Source: Chionoecetes opilio
Taxonomy: Eukaryota > Arthropoda > Malacostraca > Decapoda > Majidae
Direction: 5' to 3'
NCBI GenBank assembly: GCA_016584305.1
Contig: JACEEZ010012893.1
Span: 257,873 to 321,872, forward strand
DNA length: 64,000 nt
The notes beneath the pieces are model-generated. The model saw only the letters and a program-made list of their open reading frames with translations, had not been told where the DNA came from and ran no database searches. The translations under genes were made by a program, and so were the position numbers. This document shows positions 45,700 through 57,559 of this stretch, piece by piece (position 1 is the stretch's first letter; each line of letters starts with the position of its first letter).

Positions 45700-47535
45700 G
45701 CACTTTTCAACAAATAACAATTCCTTGTGGCAACAGTGGTAGGACTGCCGTCTGTCACTGTTGTCACACTGTCATTTAGCTATTGATTTGTAGTGCCCGT
45801 GGCGTGGGAGGTGTGTACTGTGTTGCATTGATTTTCGTATTTATTATTATTTTGATCTATCAATATCTGATAGATCTCCCTAAGATGATGAGGAATTGGC
45901 AACGAATTGAGGATCAAAGCCGTATTTCAATAATTTAATTTGTGTTATGCTGAGCCTGACAGTACTTTAGCAAAATTTGAAGGATATATATGTATATGAA
46001 AGTGTAAAACAGATATCAACTTTCAGGCTCTTATTTCTTATAACTTACTAAAATTGTGACTTGTCTACCGTAGATAACACTATAGTCGCCAGGACAACGT
46101 TTCTTTTCGATTTACAGACGTCTGGTGGTGTTAATACTTACTTTTCTATATCCATGATTTCAGGAAATTTAGAAGGAAATGTTTTTATTTTCAAAAAGCC
46201 CTAACTCTCATCCCCCCCCCGCCCCCCCTCCCAGCCTTTCCTCAAAGTGGGCTGGTTAACACCAAAAGTCCTGGGCCGAAATTAAGTCCCCAGTCCGCCC
46301 TTGCATTAGACCAAATTGTTGGTCTTGGTCCCACTTGGCCAGCGGTTTTCTAGGCTATTTGAACCGTTACGTGGTCACTCAAACAGCGTTCGTTTGTGTG
46401 ATATTAGTCTTGCAGATGGGAAATATTCATGTACATATAAAAAATATTTATAAACATGTTTATCCTGTCAGTTAAGTACACTTGTTTATCCTTTAGATGC
46501 TTCAGGATAAACGAAAGCTAAGAATCACAGGAACTAGTATATAAAGTACTGGTTAGTAAGGGTTTACTGCATATATTGTAAATAGATTCTAAGGAATATA
46601 TATGTGTTATGCTAACTAGGTAGAGTTATGAAATAATGGTAGCGAATAGGAAAGCACATGTAAGGATCTTGATGTGCCAAAACTGAAATATGATCATATC
46701 ACTCAAGGATTTTTTGAGATTAGTAGTATACAATACATTGAGATAGTAATATCAGTATTTTTTATAGTGTAATGTCAGAGTAACAATGAACAGTATTCAA
46801 TATTGTATTTGTATTCAATTCGGCTTTGGCTTGAATTCAATTCAATTTGGAGCACGTTAAACTAATGTTTACAGATACCATATAAAATATCATGTTTTGT
46901 TATCTAAGTGTTAGCCTCTTCAAATGTTTTTATCATTATTGAAGGCTACCTGTACCTGCCTTCAGTATTATGAAGTAATGTGTGGTTAACACAGGACCAC
47001 TCTGCATCTCTTGCTTATCAGGTTGCTAGCAGTAAGCATGGAAGTACCATTTGCTTTCTTCCGAGGACAGTGTTTGCAGAGTTGATTGTGTCACTCTTCA
47101 CTGAGTTCGCCGAGTTTCAGGTTTGCAAGTAGTTTATACCTGACATTCTTTGAGGCCTGTCACTGTAAACTGCGCTCTGGTATTAGAAAACATCTTCATA
47201 ACTCATATTTAATATAATCTTGTTTCCCACATTATGAATATAGTTTAAGTATAAGTACAAGCCCTGAATGATCCTGATCCATATAGCTGATGCTTTTAAG
47301 GGCATAAATCTTTCTAGTTTTGTACATGAACCACTGCCTACATTTATTGATGTGGTTCATTTGGCCTCTTGTGTACCAGATGCATGTATGTCTGAAAGAG
47401 TAAGTCTATAAAAGTCTAATGTTGTGTATTAATGAATCTATCTATCTATATATAAATGTCCTTTCCTTAGAAGAGCCCCAAGGGGATGGCCGCGACAGAG
47501 AAGTCTTTGTTTTCCTGCCCTTGCATTCCCTCCTT
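45700..47535. other. Unassigned AT-rich sequence
   Basis: No coding motif, tandem repeat or paired end. A C-run at about 46210-46230. The sequence looks unique within the window. Confidence 0.35.
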
Positions 47536-47676
47536 ACATGGGTACTCCGTAGTGTAGGGGCAGCACGCTCGATTCACAACCTGAGAAGTCCCGGGTTCGA
47601 TCCCCGGGCGGAGCGGAAAACAGTTTGGGCTGTTCCCGAGCCCCTGTCCACCCAGCAGTGAATGGGTACCGGTGTC

Positions 47677-48047
47677 CGTGTGGGCAAGTGTCTGTTTATG
47701 AGGGAATGTCTGTTTACTAACAAAGGCAAAGAAAATGGGAGTTGAGGGAATAACTATTAATTTAAACAGGATTTTCTTGAAAATAACCTCATTGTGATTC
47801 CCACACAAAGTTACTATTATTAAAGTAAACCTAAACCTAACCTAACTTAACCTAACCTAACTTAACGTTTTTCTAACCTTACCTAACCTAGCGGTCTGCC
47901 GAAAAGGGAGAGCGCGTGGAGAATATGCCGCCTGGACATGCCTTTGTTGATAAAGTCAAAATTAGTAATTACTCCCTCAACTCCCGTTTTCCTTTGCCTT
48001 TGTTTAGTAAACAGACATTCCCTCATAAACAGACACTTGCCCACACG
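47677..48047. mobile_element. Long-TIR MITE inside SINE-V
   Basis: TIRs of about 90 bases start CGTGTGGGCAAGTGTCTG and end CAGACACTTGCCCACACG, including TTTGCCTTTGTT-type inner blocks. The SINE text ACCGG(G)TGT is duplicated at both junctions, about 9 bases with one indel, which would fit a Mutator-like target duplication. The centre holds CCTAA-rich sequence (47822-47890). Confidence 0.75.
47822..47890. repeat. CCTAA-rich interstitial tract
   Basis: Repeated AACCTAACCTAACTTAACCT, the complement of the arthropod TTAGG telomere motif but imperfect. It is in the core of a MITE rather than at a chromosome end. Confidence 0.6.
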
Positions 48048-48959
48048 ACACCGGGTGTTAGCCGGGGGTTTATAAACCCGCCTCCCGGGGTGCTGGCTTC
48101 GGCCAACACTATAAGCACTAGCAGACAGCTCTCTAGGGGTAGTCTGATAGAGAGCTGTCTGGTTACAGTGGAGATCCATCTCAGCTGCGTCGATAACTGA
48201 CAAAATTCTTTAAAAAAAACAAAAAAAAACAAAAACATGCCCTAACCATCTCATTTTTCTCTTGCCCCTTTCTCTTACATACTCTAGCTTTCTTTCCTCC
48301 CATTTTAATGGGTATCGTCCTCCAAGGGCGGCTGCCATCACGTCTACTACACTCCTACTAGTGCAGCAGATAGGTGAAAAGATTGTGGGTTTGATGATAA
48401 AAGCATATAATTTGGCTCACATTTAATACATACTACTAGGAAGATTTTTGGATAAGGGACTTTTGCACATTCCTCCTGGGCCAAATGGCGGCCATTGTAA
48501 AAATGGCCATGATCGGGTATTACACAACACATAATTTGTAGGAGCTGTGCACGTTTATGAACTGGACATGCATGAAGTGATGCAATATTACTTAAATATA
48601 ATTGGGATCCCCAATTTCAAGGTCATACACCTTACATAATCGATTCAGGGGGCCTATTCACTGATCTATATTACATGGATCGCGGATTTTGGGCTAGCTG
48701 TGGCCGAGATACTGAAGTCAGCCACCAGCCGCCATCTTGCCAATACCAAAACAAATACAGGGCCGGCCCAGGCAGTGGCTGGGTGTTGGCTGCTGGCATG
48801 TGATAGCCTATATTACCACCTACTACTACTATTAACACCTACTACTATTTACTACTATTACCCCCTACTACAAATATTACCCCCTACAACTACTATTAAC
48901 ACCTACTACTACTACTAAACTTCCAACCTAGTAAAAGTCGTTGAACCTTCCACGTCATT

Positions 48960-49135
48960 TATTTAGGGTGATACCCCAGACAACAGGTGTGTTGCGAGGC
49001 CGTACAGGTGTGTAGTGAAAGTGTCTTGCGAGGCCGTACAGGTGTGTAGTGACAGGTGTGTTGCGAGGCCGTACGGGTGTGTAGTGACAGGTGTGTTGCG
49101 AGGCCGTACAGGTGTGGTGACAGGTGGGTGTATAG
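48960..49135. repeat. ~33-bp minisatellite, four copies
   Basis: The unit TTGCGAGGCCGTACAGGTGT followed by GTAGTGACAGGTG repeats four times with small changes. A (TAC)n-like tract lies just before it, at 48815-48920. Confidence 0.9.
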
Positions 49136-49639
49136 GGTAAAGCGAGAGAGGCTAAGAGTGCGATGTTAGCCCCCGAGTGTGTGTTTTGTGTCTGACCTAA
49201 AGAGCGAACGCGCAGTTCTCGTCCACTATAACGGCATCACCCCCAGTACCGCCGCGGCCAGGGGTACGGCGCGGGCCCATTTGGTCCTAGAAGCTACTCT
49301 CGGGGATTACAGGAAGTTTAAATGAATAAAAAAACTTTGGTCTAATCAAAAAACCTATCTTAATTAGGTTTTGAATTGAAAGTAATTTGTTTCGTACACT
49401 GATTTTGAGTATTTTCGTACATACCTGGTGTCATTTCGTAACTCTAGTAGTCAAGTTTAACTCTGAGCTGAGTGTACAAACGACTATGGTTTCATATAGA
49501 CTACGAAACAACTTTTGGTAAAAATGGACGAGAGTTTCGCGTCGTTTTCAGAGACAACAACTATTTTTTCTTGTCCTACATAGTGCTTGTTGCAATGAGA
49601 TAGTTTTTTTTTGCGCAACTCCCCCCCGAAAAAAAATAA

Positions 49640-49850
49640 TAAGATAATGAACCTACCTAACCTTATAGGTTTTAATGAACCTAGCTAACCTATAGGTTTA
49701 ATGAAACCTAACCTAACCTTATAGGTTTTAAAATAAACCTAACTAACCTTATAGATTTTTAATGAGCCAACCTAGCTAACCTTAAAGTTTAATGAAACCT
49801 ACCTAACCTTATCGGTTGTCATGAAACTAACCTAACTTTAACCACAAAGT
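49640..49850. repeat. Tandem CCTAACC/TATAGGTT repeats
   Basis: About six units of roughly 33-40 bases, each containing CTAACCTTATAGGTTTTAAT or a close variant. It overlaps the TTAGG telomere theme but has a longer unit. Confidence 0.8.
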
Positions 49851-50189
49851 ACTTCTTTTTTTTTTGTTGTTTTCTTCGCTCAATAAAGTCTACTCATTAG
49901 ACCAAGCCCGCTTCTTGGAAACGCTATGATCATTTGTATCATAACCGCACTCACGTCTGTAGTATGCATTTTGCTCTTTCAAAACACAGATCACCGTGTA
50001 ATAGTTTCGTTGAGCAGCTCGTGAAATCTGCTCATGGCCGAAAAGTGCCCGTGTAATACGTCTTTAGTGTCCCTATCTGCTTCCGTTCCCGACTAATTGT
50101 TACAGCATAAATATATACTTATTCTATATCTACCTATATCAAGAAAAGTATCCATATCCCCCTATATATTTTTTTAACTATATGTGGAT

Positions 50190-50415
50190 GAGTGAGTGTG
50201 GTAGATGGATATGTGGTGGCTGGGTGGGAGTGGGGTGTTGTGTGTGTGGTGTGTGGGTTGTGGGTGTGGAGTGTGGTGTCTGGGTGTGTGTGGGTGTGGG
50301 TGTGGTATTGTGTCCCGTGGGTGGTGACGTGTGTAGTGTTTGGTGGGGTTTTGTGTGTTGGTGGTGTGGGGTGGTGTGTGTGTGGTGGGCTGCGTGTGTG
50401 TGGTGTGGTGTACTC
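50190..50415. repeat. GT/GGTGTG-rich low-complexity
   Basis: Degenerate GTGTGG units. The Val/Cys/Gly-rich open frames through it are artefacts. GT and GA tracts also occur at 50950-50995, 51100-51145 and 51540-51595. Confidence 0.9.
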
Positions 50416-51831
50416 ACTGGGACAGATTTGCCACTTCAGGTCCTGGTCTGTTTGTACAGGACATAGCAGACAGCTTGGCATGACGAGCGATAAGCACACC
50501 AGCAGCAACGCAGCCTCAGAAACATGTAAAGTCCCACGCCACATACTGCCGAACAGTTGGGCGAGCAGCCCATCAATTTCATCAAATCTTTCCTTTGTCT
50601 ACAAATGTTCCCTCGTCCCTCTTGGAGACCCGCTCCACCCCCTAAGGTAGCCACCCCTGTTTCACCTGCCGACTTTAGAGATCCCACTGACTGAGTATTA
50701 TAGTTTTAAATCCCGCACCAACAGCTACCTGACAATTTAACAGCTCCCTCCCTCCTCTTTCCCTCCCTTGTCCTCCTTCCATTGGCCGCTTCACTAAGTC
50801 CTTCCAATCCATCAGACAGAATGAATAACTTTATAAATATTTACATTTCTTTGTTTTTGAAAAAATACTGGCTTATAAGGACAAAATATATTCGTAACAC
50901 TGAGAGCAAGGTGTTGTAACCATCCGGTGTGTATCCTTAATATATGTCTTGTGTGTGTGTGATTTGTGTGTGTGTGTGTTGTGTGTGTCTGTGTAGATGT
51001 TGAATGATGTAGCCATAATATTGTTTGGCAATATCTATAATTAAGTATTTTTAATTTTACATTATGTACTGTATATTCCTCATTGTTTGTGATAGTGTCC
51101 GAGAGAGAGCGACGAGAGATAAGAGAGAGAGAGAGAGAGATCGATAAGTAGTATCGAGCTCTCTTCCTTTAAATCTGTCCTATCGTGGATTTCCGTACTA
51201 AAGGAGAGCATCCAAAGAAATGAAGGCAGACAATAAGTCCTGTCCTGCTGACTGAGTGAAGGGCAGCGATTTCCCTTCAGGCACGGAAGGCAGGTAGGCC
51301 TGCAGGTGAGATTGCGAGGGTCGACAGCATATAGCATCTCTATCTCTGGAAGGCCGGATTGCGGGATTTCCGTCGAACATTGACTAGCACACGAAGTCCT
51401 GAAGTAAATCCTGGAGGCGGCGACACATAAGTAATGCCTGCCAGATTATGTTGTCCCTAACAGTACTGCTATAACTGTCATAAAGTCCTGTATGAAGTCC
51501 TTACCTTGCCATGTCATGAAGTAGGCAATGCAGGTAAGGAATGGAGAGAGACAGAGAAGAAAGAGAGAGGAGAGAGAGAGAGAGCTGCAGGGAGGAGAGA
51601 TTCCCCCCCGTGGTTTAACACTATCCGGGAAGGGGGATGAATTCATGGTCCAGGCTTTGATTGGGAAGGCAGTGGGTTGGGGGAGTCACGAGACATATGA
51701 AAAAAAACAAAACTTAATTTATTGAAAATACTAACCAGGAAATAGGAATGAGAGGATCCGCAGGCCTGTGTGTTCGCCGAAGTTGTGGGAGTGCTGTACA
51801 GAGCATTAGCTATGAAAGGTGAGGAAATCAA
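50416..51831. other. Unassigned part of transposon D
   Basis: Apart from the short GT and GA runs, no coding motif, repeat unit or element end was recognised before the tip of element E. Confidence 0.3.
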
Positions 51832-54800
51832 TAGTATAAAGCTGTTTTTTCAAGGAAAGCTCCAAATTTTATATATCGCCCGTATGCAAAGTTCTGGCAA
51901 ATTCAACCTCGTTGCATTTATTCATAATTCAAATGCCGCCATCACAATTACCGATCAAAATGAAAATTACTATGTATCATCCATCCCATGTTGTAGTAAT
52001 AGATGTTTGTGTGTGTAATCTATGTTTTAGAGTGTCTCTGAATACAATGTAGCCATAACTAACTATTTTGAGTTGACACTAATAGCATAATTCAATAAGT
52101 GAGAAAAAAAAAAAAGAAAAAAAATATTTAATAATACCACAACTATGAAAGTTGTTACATTTGTACAGCCAAACTATGTTAATATTTGTACAAAACCCCA
52201 ATTAGCACCCAAATACCCAAACCCTGATTTGAAGAATGTCTAATCATTGGTATTCCCCTTCCGCCTTGCACATCAGAACATGCGAATTTTTACCTATTTA
52301 CCGCACTGCAACCAGTGCACATTATGGTACACTCCTCCGTGCCGTGTAACAACGAACATGAATTTCCACACCCTACCTTCGCGCCGCAAGATACCATTTT
52401 CAGTCACTTCTCGGGAGCACAGTCTCTCTGGTATAGATTTGAACAAGTATCGCCCTCTCTGTACTCCCCACCCCTCACTCATTTGTGTAGCTCATTTCCC
52501 TGCCATTGCTGAATCGCATGGTAGTGTTCTATAGCTAGGAACTTGCAGCTGCTAAGTTGGGGATGGATTCTATTCCAAACTTGAAACCAGAATGAGATAA
52601 AGGACTCTCTACATGTAGATCGGAAGTACGGATAACAGACGATGCTTTTGTCCAGTGAGATTTGACCGGACAGCCCCTACAGCTTTAAGTAGAAACAACG
52701 CTCCTATGCGTGCTCATCTCATCCTGAACTGCTGTCATACTGAGAGAAACACTCAAGCATTCCCAATTGTCATCACTCGAACAGCTGAAGGCCCTTTTTT
52801 TCCCTTGATTGTATCTGGAGACACAGTATGCACATCCATGATTGCATGTACAAACATCAGGTTGTTGTTTGATGCTAGAACATCTTCCTGGATTTCCGTA
52901 TACAGTACACATGCAAGGGTTCCCCGTCCACAGAGCATTAAGATTCATGTTTTGGGGTGCTTGTGCATCCATCATCACCAACAGAGTCAGTATCAGTTCC
53001 CCACGACACGACGGCATATTTTGATTGGGACACCATCTATGGCAGTTGATGTAATCATGGCACTTGATACATCAGCCAGTCAGCACTGCAACACTCTGTT
53101 TTGACAATTAACCCACAGCCTCATATTTCTCCTTTAATTTTTGATGAATCGGTCCTTTATTCCTGCCATTAACCCAAGAATGCCTTTTTTGATGTTGGTG
53201 GTTTTCATTTTCCAACTCAAAGACATGCAGGAGAAGTGTTCTGTTTGCTTCTTCGCTGCTGTTCCGCATGTTTAGTTGAGGAGTCACTGCCATATCCTTC
53301 CTAAACACTACTTTACTACCCTGGCCCATGTGAACAAGAACGATGGATCTACTGGGTCACACACCTGGTTGTATGTGGGATCAGTCGGCCATGGCAAGTT
53401 TTGAAGAAATGTCCTCCATCAAGGACGAACGTGATTATCGGGAAGTTCTAGATGGTACATTCACTTTTCGCTTGAGAACACTAGCATGGACAAATCTTTA
53501 TGTTCTTCCTCATGATACCTTTATCGAATAGGAGGGTGCTGTTTTTGGCAACTCTGAAGCAGATATTCCTCCATCTCAGACTCCTCTCGATCACACACTG
53601 TGACCCTCAAAAAAAGAAATGAACAATACTGTTCTATTCACTCTCCCCTCAACCCCCGCCCAGTGAACCTGATTTTTGTCACCACTGATGCTGGTCACAC
53701 GCCTTTTCCGTTTTAATTTTACGTCAGCATAGGTTTCGCCAGTCATTACAGAAGCACCTTGAACAAACTAAATGACCAATATCAAATGCTTGATCTGCAT
53801 TTACACCCTTGCCAGCAACACCGCTTGCTACACAGACAGGCGTCATGGTCTCCAATGAAAAGGAGAGTGTACTTTGAGCCAGTTTGAGGAAGGTCTCATA
53901 GGTCTTTTAGCACTCTGCTGCACTGCTACACCAGATCTACATGCGGGTCAGATGTGTGACTGTGGACTGCAGTGAAACCATTCCGAGGCATCGCATATTG
54001 GGGAGGCATCTGGCTCTAGCTGCACACCCAATTTTTGATGTGCTGTCTGTATTCCCTTGACCACTATCCTACCTCCGAAGTCTTCAGCAACCGCAATCAT
54101 TCTTGGTCAATATTATGGTCGCTGAAGTTTCCACTCTCATAATTTGTCTTTTCTTTTCGGATGGTGAAATCCCTGCTCGTGAATCACAGTACTTGTCTGG
54201 AGACATGAATCACTTAAACCTTTCTCTGGTCAAGGTAGAGGCGGGCAGACTTTGCATAATGCAGGTTGGCCAGCACATGGAACATGGGGATCATTTCACT
54301 GACGGTATGGAGATGTAAATCCCAATCTCCTGTGCATTCTGCTGCGGATGAACATTATAAGGTACGACTTGTTTCAAATATTCAACCCAAAGCTTTCCAT
54401 ATCGTGACTTTGGGCGACGACTCTTTCATCAGATCAATCCATGATCTGTGTGACTGTTGGACACATATATCATTTTCCACGAACAGTGGCGCAGTCAATC
54501 CACGTGCAGCAGATCTGTGGTGTAAAAGCCTGGATATGAGTGAGATTAACATTACTGAACGTCCAGGTGTCTCCATAAGTTGGACATGATGGCTAATACC
54601 GACGACAGAAGATGCACGAAGTGCGCGAGCATATGCTGCTCGTCCCATTCATATGGATTCAGTATTGGAGCAAAACATCTATCCCATAGACTTCCAAACC
54701 ACTACCAACCCACACATATCCAACTGATCCCATGTATACCATGAGTAGGTGAAAACTTCCAAGTCTAAGACAATGTTTTTTAGGTGTGCATGGAATGATT

Positions 54801-57088
54801 TAAAACAATTTCAGTTGTCTTTTATATAGAGGGGTTATCGAACGTACAGGACAAACACCAAGCCCATGCTCTTCAGTTAGTTTCTGTGCAAAACACAACA
54901 GAAGTATATGGTGTCAGGTCAGGCTGAGAGGTCCTGGTTAAACGAATGGCAAGATTGAATCTTACTTCTCTCATGATTATCTCCCTCAACAGCACATTGC
55001 ATAAACTGCTCTGATGACAGTCCGACACATAGATACCTAGAGAGAACTTGCTATCCAGAACTACCCGCATTCGGACAATTTCAATAGGGATCGGGATCTT
55101 TGAGTTCAAGGGTCCCGACAATGACGACTTTATCCAAGTGTTGCTAGGTTTTCTTTACACTTTTTGATTGGACTTTGCCAAATTGAACCTTTGTGAAGCA
55201 CAGTCTCTCTTAGTTAGAACGGGGAATGACAGACTGATTGTCTGCTCACCTATAGGGGTCACTAATGCATACCACCCTAACATGCCAGGTACCAAGACCG
55301 TGAGGGTTCTAACATTGATGTCCAGCATTATCAAATATAAAATTAACAAAATCACCTTCGAGATCATACAATTGTTTCATCTTGTAGAGCAGTTGCATCT
55401 ATAACGTTGAACCTCCTAGAATCATCCAGCAATGACATACTACTCATATATCTACGTAGTTCTCGAGACTCATACTTGTGATTTGATATAACAGATATTG
55501 CTAGCAATATTGGGAGCACAAAATGATCGTTGTCGACACGAGACATTAATCCGTTGTAGCAAGTGCTGTACGGCGGCGTTTCACACCGACACTCTTGTCG
55601 CGATTTTGGATTTGATTATACCTCCAGTAGTTCTGTTTTCAACAGTCAGGCACCATTTTATACTGATGTCTTTGTCAATTGTGTCATTGTCGGGTATTTC
55701 AGAGTTAAACATATTACAGACTTACAATCATCTTGTATGATTTGCAGCTGCCATATCTATATTTTAATCCTTTTGTCATGTTACTGGACTCCTAATGTAA
55801 TTCTAAGGATTGTTACTTCATCTACAAAGAAAGTATATATGGTCTGTTTTGAAATAGCACAAGTCCGAACAATGTCCCTGCACCTAACATTGCTCCAATT
55901 TTCTGTCCTGTCTCCTTTTGGGGCTTGTACCCTCTTTCTCCGGATCTAAAAAGTCCTCCATCTAAAGTCATAGTTTTCTGCAAGGTGAAACATTGACATT
56001 CATCATTGTCGTGTGATAAATTGACACAACTTCTGGAATGCCGCGTGTTTTGCTGCATTGACAGGTCCGGTGGCACCGTTGATATCCATCACGGTTATTC
56101 TCGCTTGGAAATGGTTTGCCACATAGAGAGAAACTGACAGTCCATTAGGTGGACTTGACTTCAAGGCATCATAAAATCTACTCATTGGCTACAGCGAAGT
56201 CTACTCGAATCTCCCCCTCATCATGGCGATCGTGCCAGCTTTTCTATTCCCAATTACGCTTTGAAGGGTGGCTTTTGTCATAGCAATCATGTGCCCGTAC
56301 CCGACGTTGCGGTATCTTTGTTTCTCCTTGTGAGTCTATACAGTCTTTGCACATGAGACAATCTTCTTTTATATTTAGAAACTCGAGTTCTTGACTAAAT
56401 TTTGAAGATGAATGGTGCCCCGATCAGAGTCCAATGGCCTCTTCTTCCCTTTTCCTTTGTAAGAAGTAATACTGCATGGTCGATTAGTTCGCTTTGACGT
56501 ACATTTACTTACCATGACTGGGACTGCAATTGCAGCCTCGTCCTCTCAAAATATACAGACTGCAAAACTATCTTCTCTCTTCAATTGCTGGCTCATAGAG
56601 TCCGCAATGCCCTTATCATGACCTCTCACGATCTGTTGTGATCTGCTTACCGCATGGGGAATACGGCCAAACTCGGCACAATCATGAGGCAGTGCACATG
56701 AAAAACGAGAAATTATTATTAAATTATTTATTATTATTATTATAGATATCTTGTGGCTGGAATTATTATTCTTGGCTTAATTGATGCCTTCTCACTCATG
56801 GTATTAGTAATAGACTAGTAAATTACACTTTATGGCTAATTTTTTACCTCACAATGCACTAGGACCACTGGGTCACTGTAATAGTTGCCAGTTTTCCGAT
56901 TTTGGTATTTTAACCATTTATCGCAATTGTTTGCGGCCATCTTCAATTCTGAAATGCCACCAGTTAATTTTTGCAGAACTTTGCACAGTAGACATGCTTA
57001 TGTTTTCTGGAGCTCCCCTGAAAAAATTCAGCTTTCTCTCTATTTTTTTCTAGGTTTTCTTAAAATTTTACTAATGTCTTCCGTACTA
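51832..57088 (-). mobile_element. Academ-like DNA transposon, copy E, nested in D, TSD CAA
   Basis: It starts TAGTATAAAGCTG and ends CTTCCGTACTA, with CAA on both sides (51829-51831, 57089-57091). Inside the tips the left arm 51836-51970 and right arm 56905-57045 are diverged inverted repeats (GTGCAAAGTTCTG/ATGCAAAGTTCTGG, ATTCAAATGCCGCC/ATTGAAGATGGCCGC). The right TIR has about 45 extra bases. The minus strand carries a frameshifted family protein. Different TIR sequence from D, so it is a separate subfamily. Confidence 0.75.
53100..56640 (-). pseudogene. Decayed Academ-like transposase of copy E
   Basis: Minus-strand pieces in changing frames. A Cys-pair region IKEDCLMCKDCIDSQGETK lies near 56370-56310. 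MSRFYDALKSSPP starts at 56185 and has no clear match. DLHLHTVSEMIPMFHVLANL with HYAKSARLYLDQ lies at about 54335-54230. VMTGETYADVKLKRKRRV lies near 53760-53700. RNSSEEANRTLLLHVF lies near 53270-53220. I recall the LHLH...MIPFF...YAKSA segment from long uncharacterised repeat proteins of this type. Linkage of all pieces to one gene is inferred from order, strand and the enclosing TIRs. Confidence 0.5.
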
Positions 57089-57559
57089 CAAGGCTTTGTT
57101 GTGGTATGGAAGATGGTGGACAGTTGGACCCAGTGCTGAGCCAGGCTTCCGCGTCCATGTTATTAATCAGTGGGCCTATACATCACAAATATACGCCATT
57201 TTTTTTTTTTATGCATTTTTCTTGTTTTTGAAGTCTGATATGAGCATTTTTAACTTAAACTCCACTGCCACTGTGGGAAGTGTGTTTACCCTTTATATTT
57301 ACTTTACATTGTATTTCAGCCTTACATTGTCAGTGGTACTGTCTACATCATAATTTAAAATATAAACGAATCCGCCGATGCGGCAAAGGCGATATAAGGT
57401 GATCAAACCCATCAAACGTACATTAAATGCCAACCCACCCCGTGTACACATGTACGTGATGTTAGTTGGATCTTATAAACTAACAAAATATTCTCCTTGG
57501 TAGTAATCATTGTAGTAATGGGGCCTGCAATCCCCAGTGACCTATACAAAAGGGGTTGT

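Larger units (their letters stand above)
47538..48120 (+). mobile_element. SINE-V, plus-strand copy split by a MITE
   Basis: The head at 47543-47615 gives the clearest tRNA-Val-like fold: A box TAGTGTAGGGGC, anticodon loop TTCACAA, B box GGGTTCGATCCCC. The body CCACCCAGCAGTGAATGGGT leads to the MITE at 47677. It resumes at 48048 with ACACCGGGTGTTAGCC to about 48118. Confidence 0.85.

Noticed and set aside
47822..47890. Chromosome-end telomere
   Set aside because: The array is short, imperfect and internal to a MITE.
48815..49135. CRISPR-like array
   Set aside because: Units are contiguous tandem repeats with no unique spacers, in a eukaryotic genome.
53100..56640. Endogenous viral gene (large crustacean DNA virus) as source of the minus-strand frames
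   Set aside because: The pieces sit between TIRs with a 3-bp duplication, and the LHLH...MIPMF segment fits the transposon protein; no viral hallmark seen.
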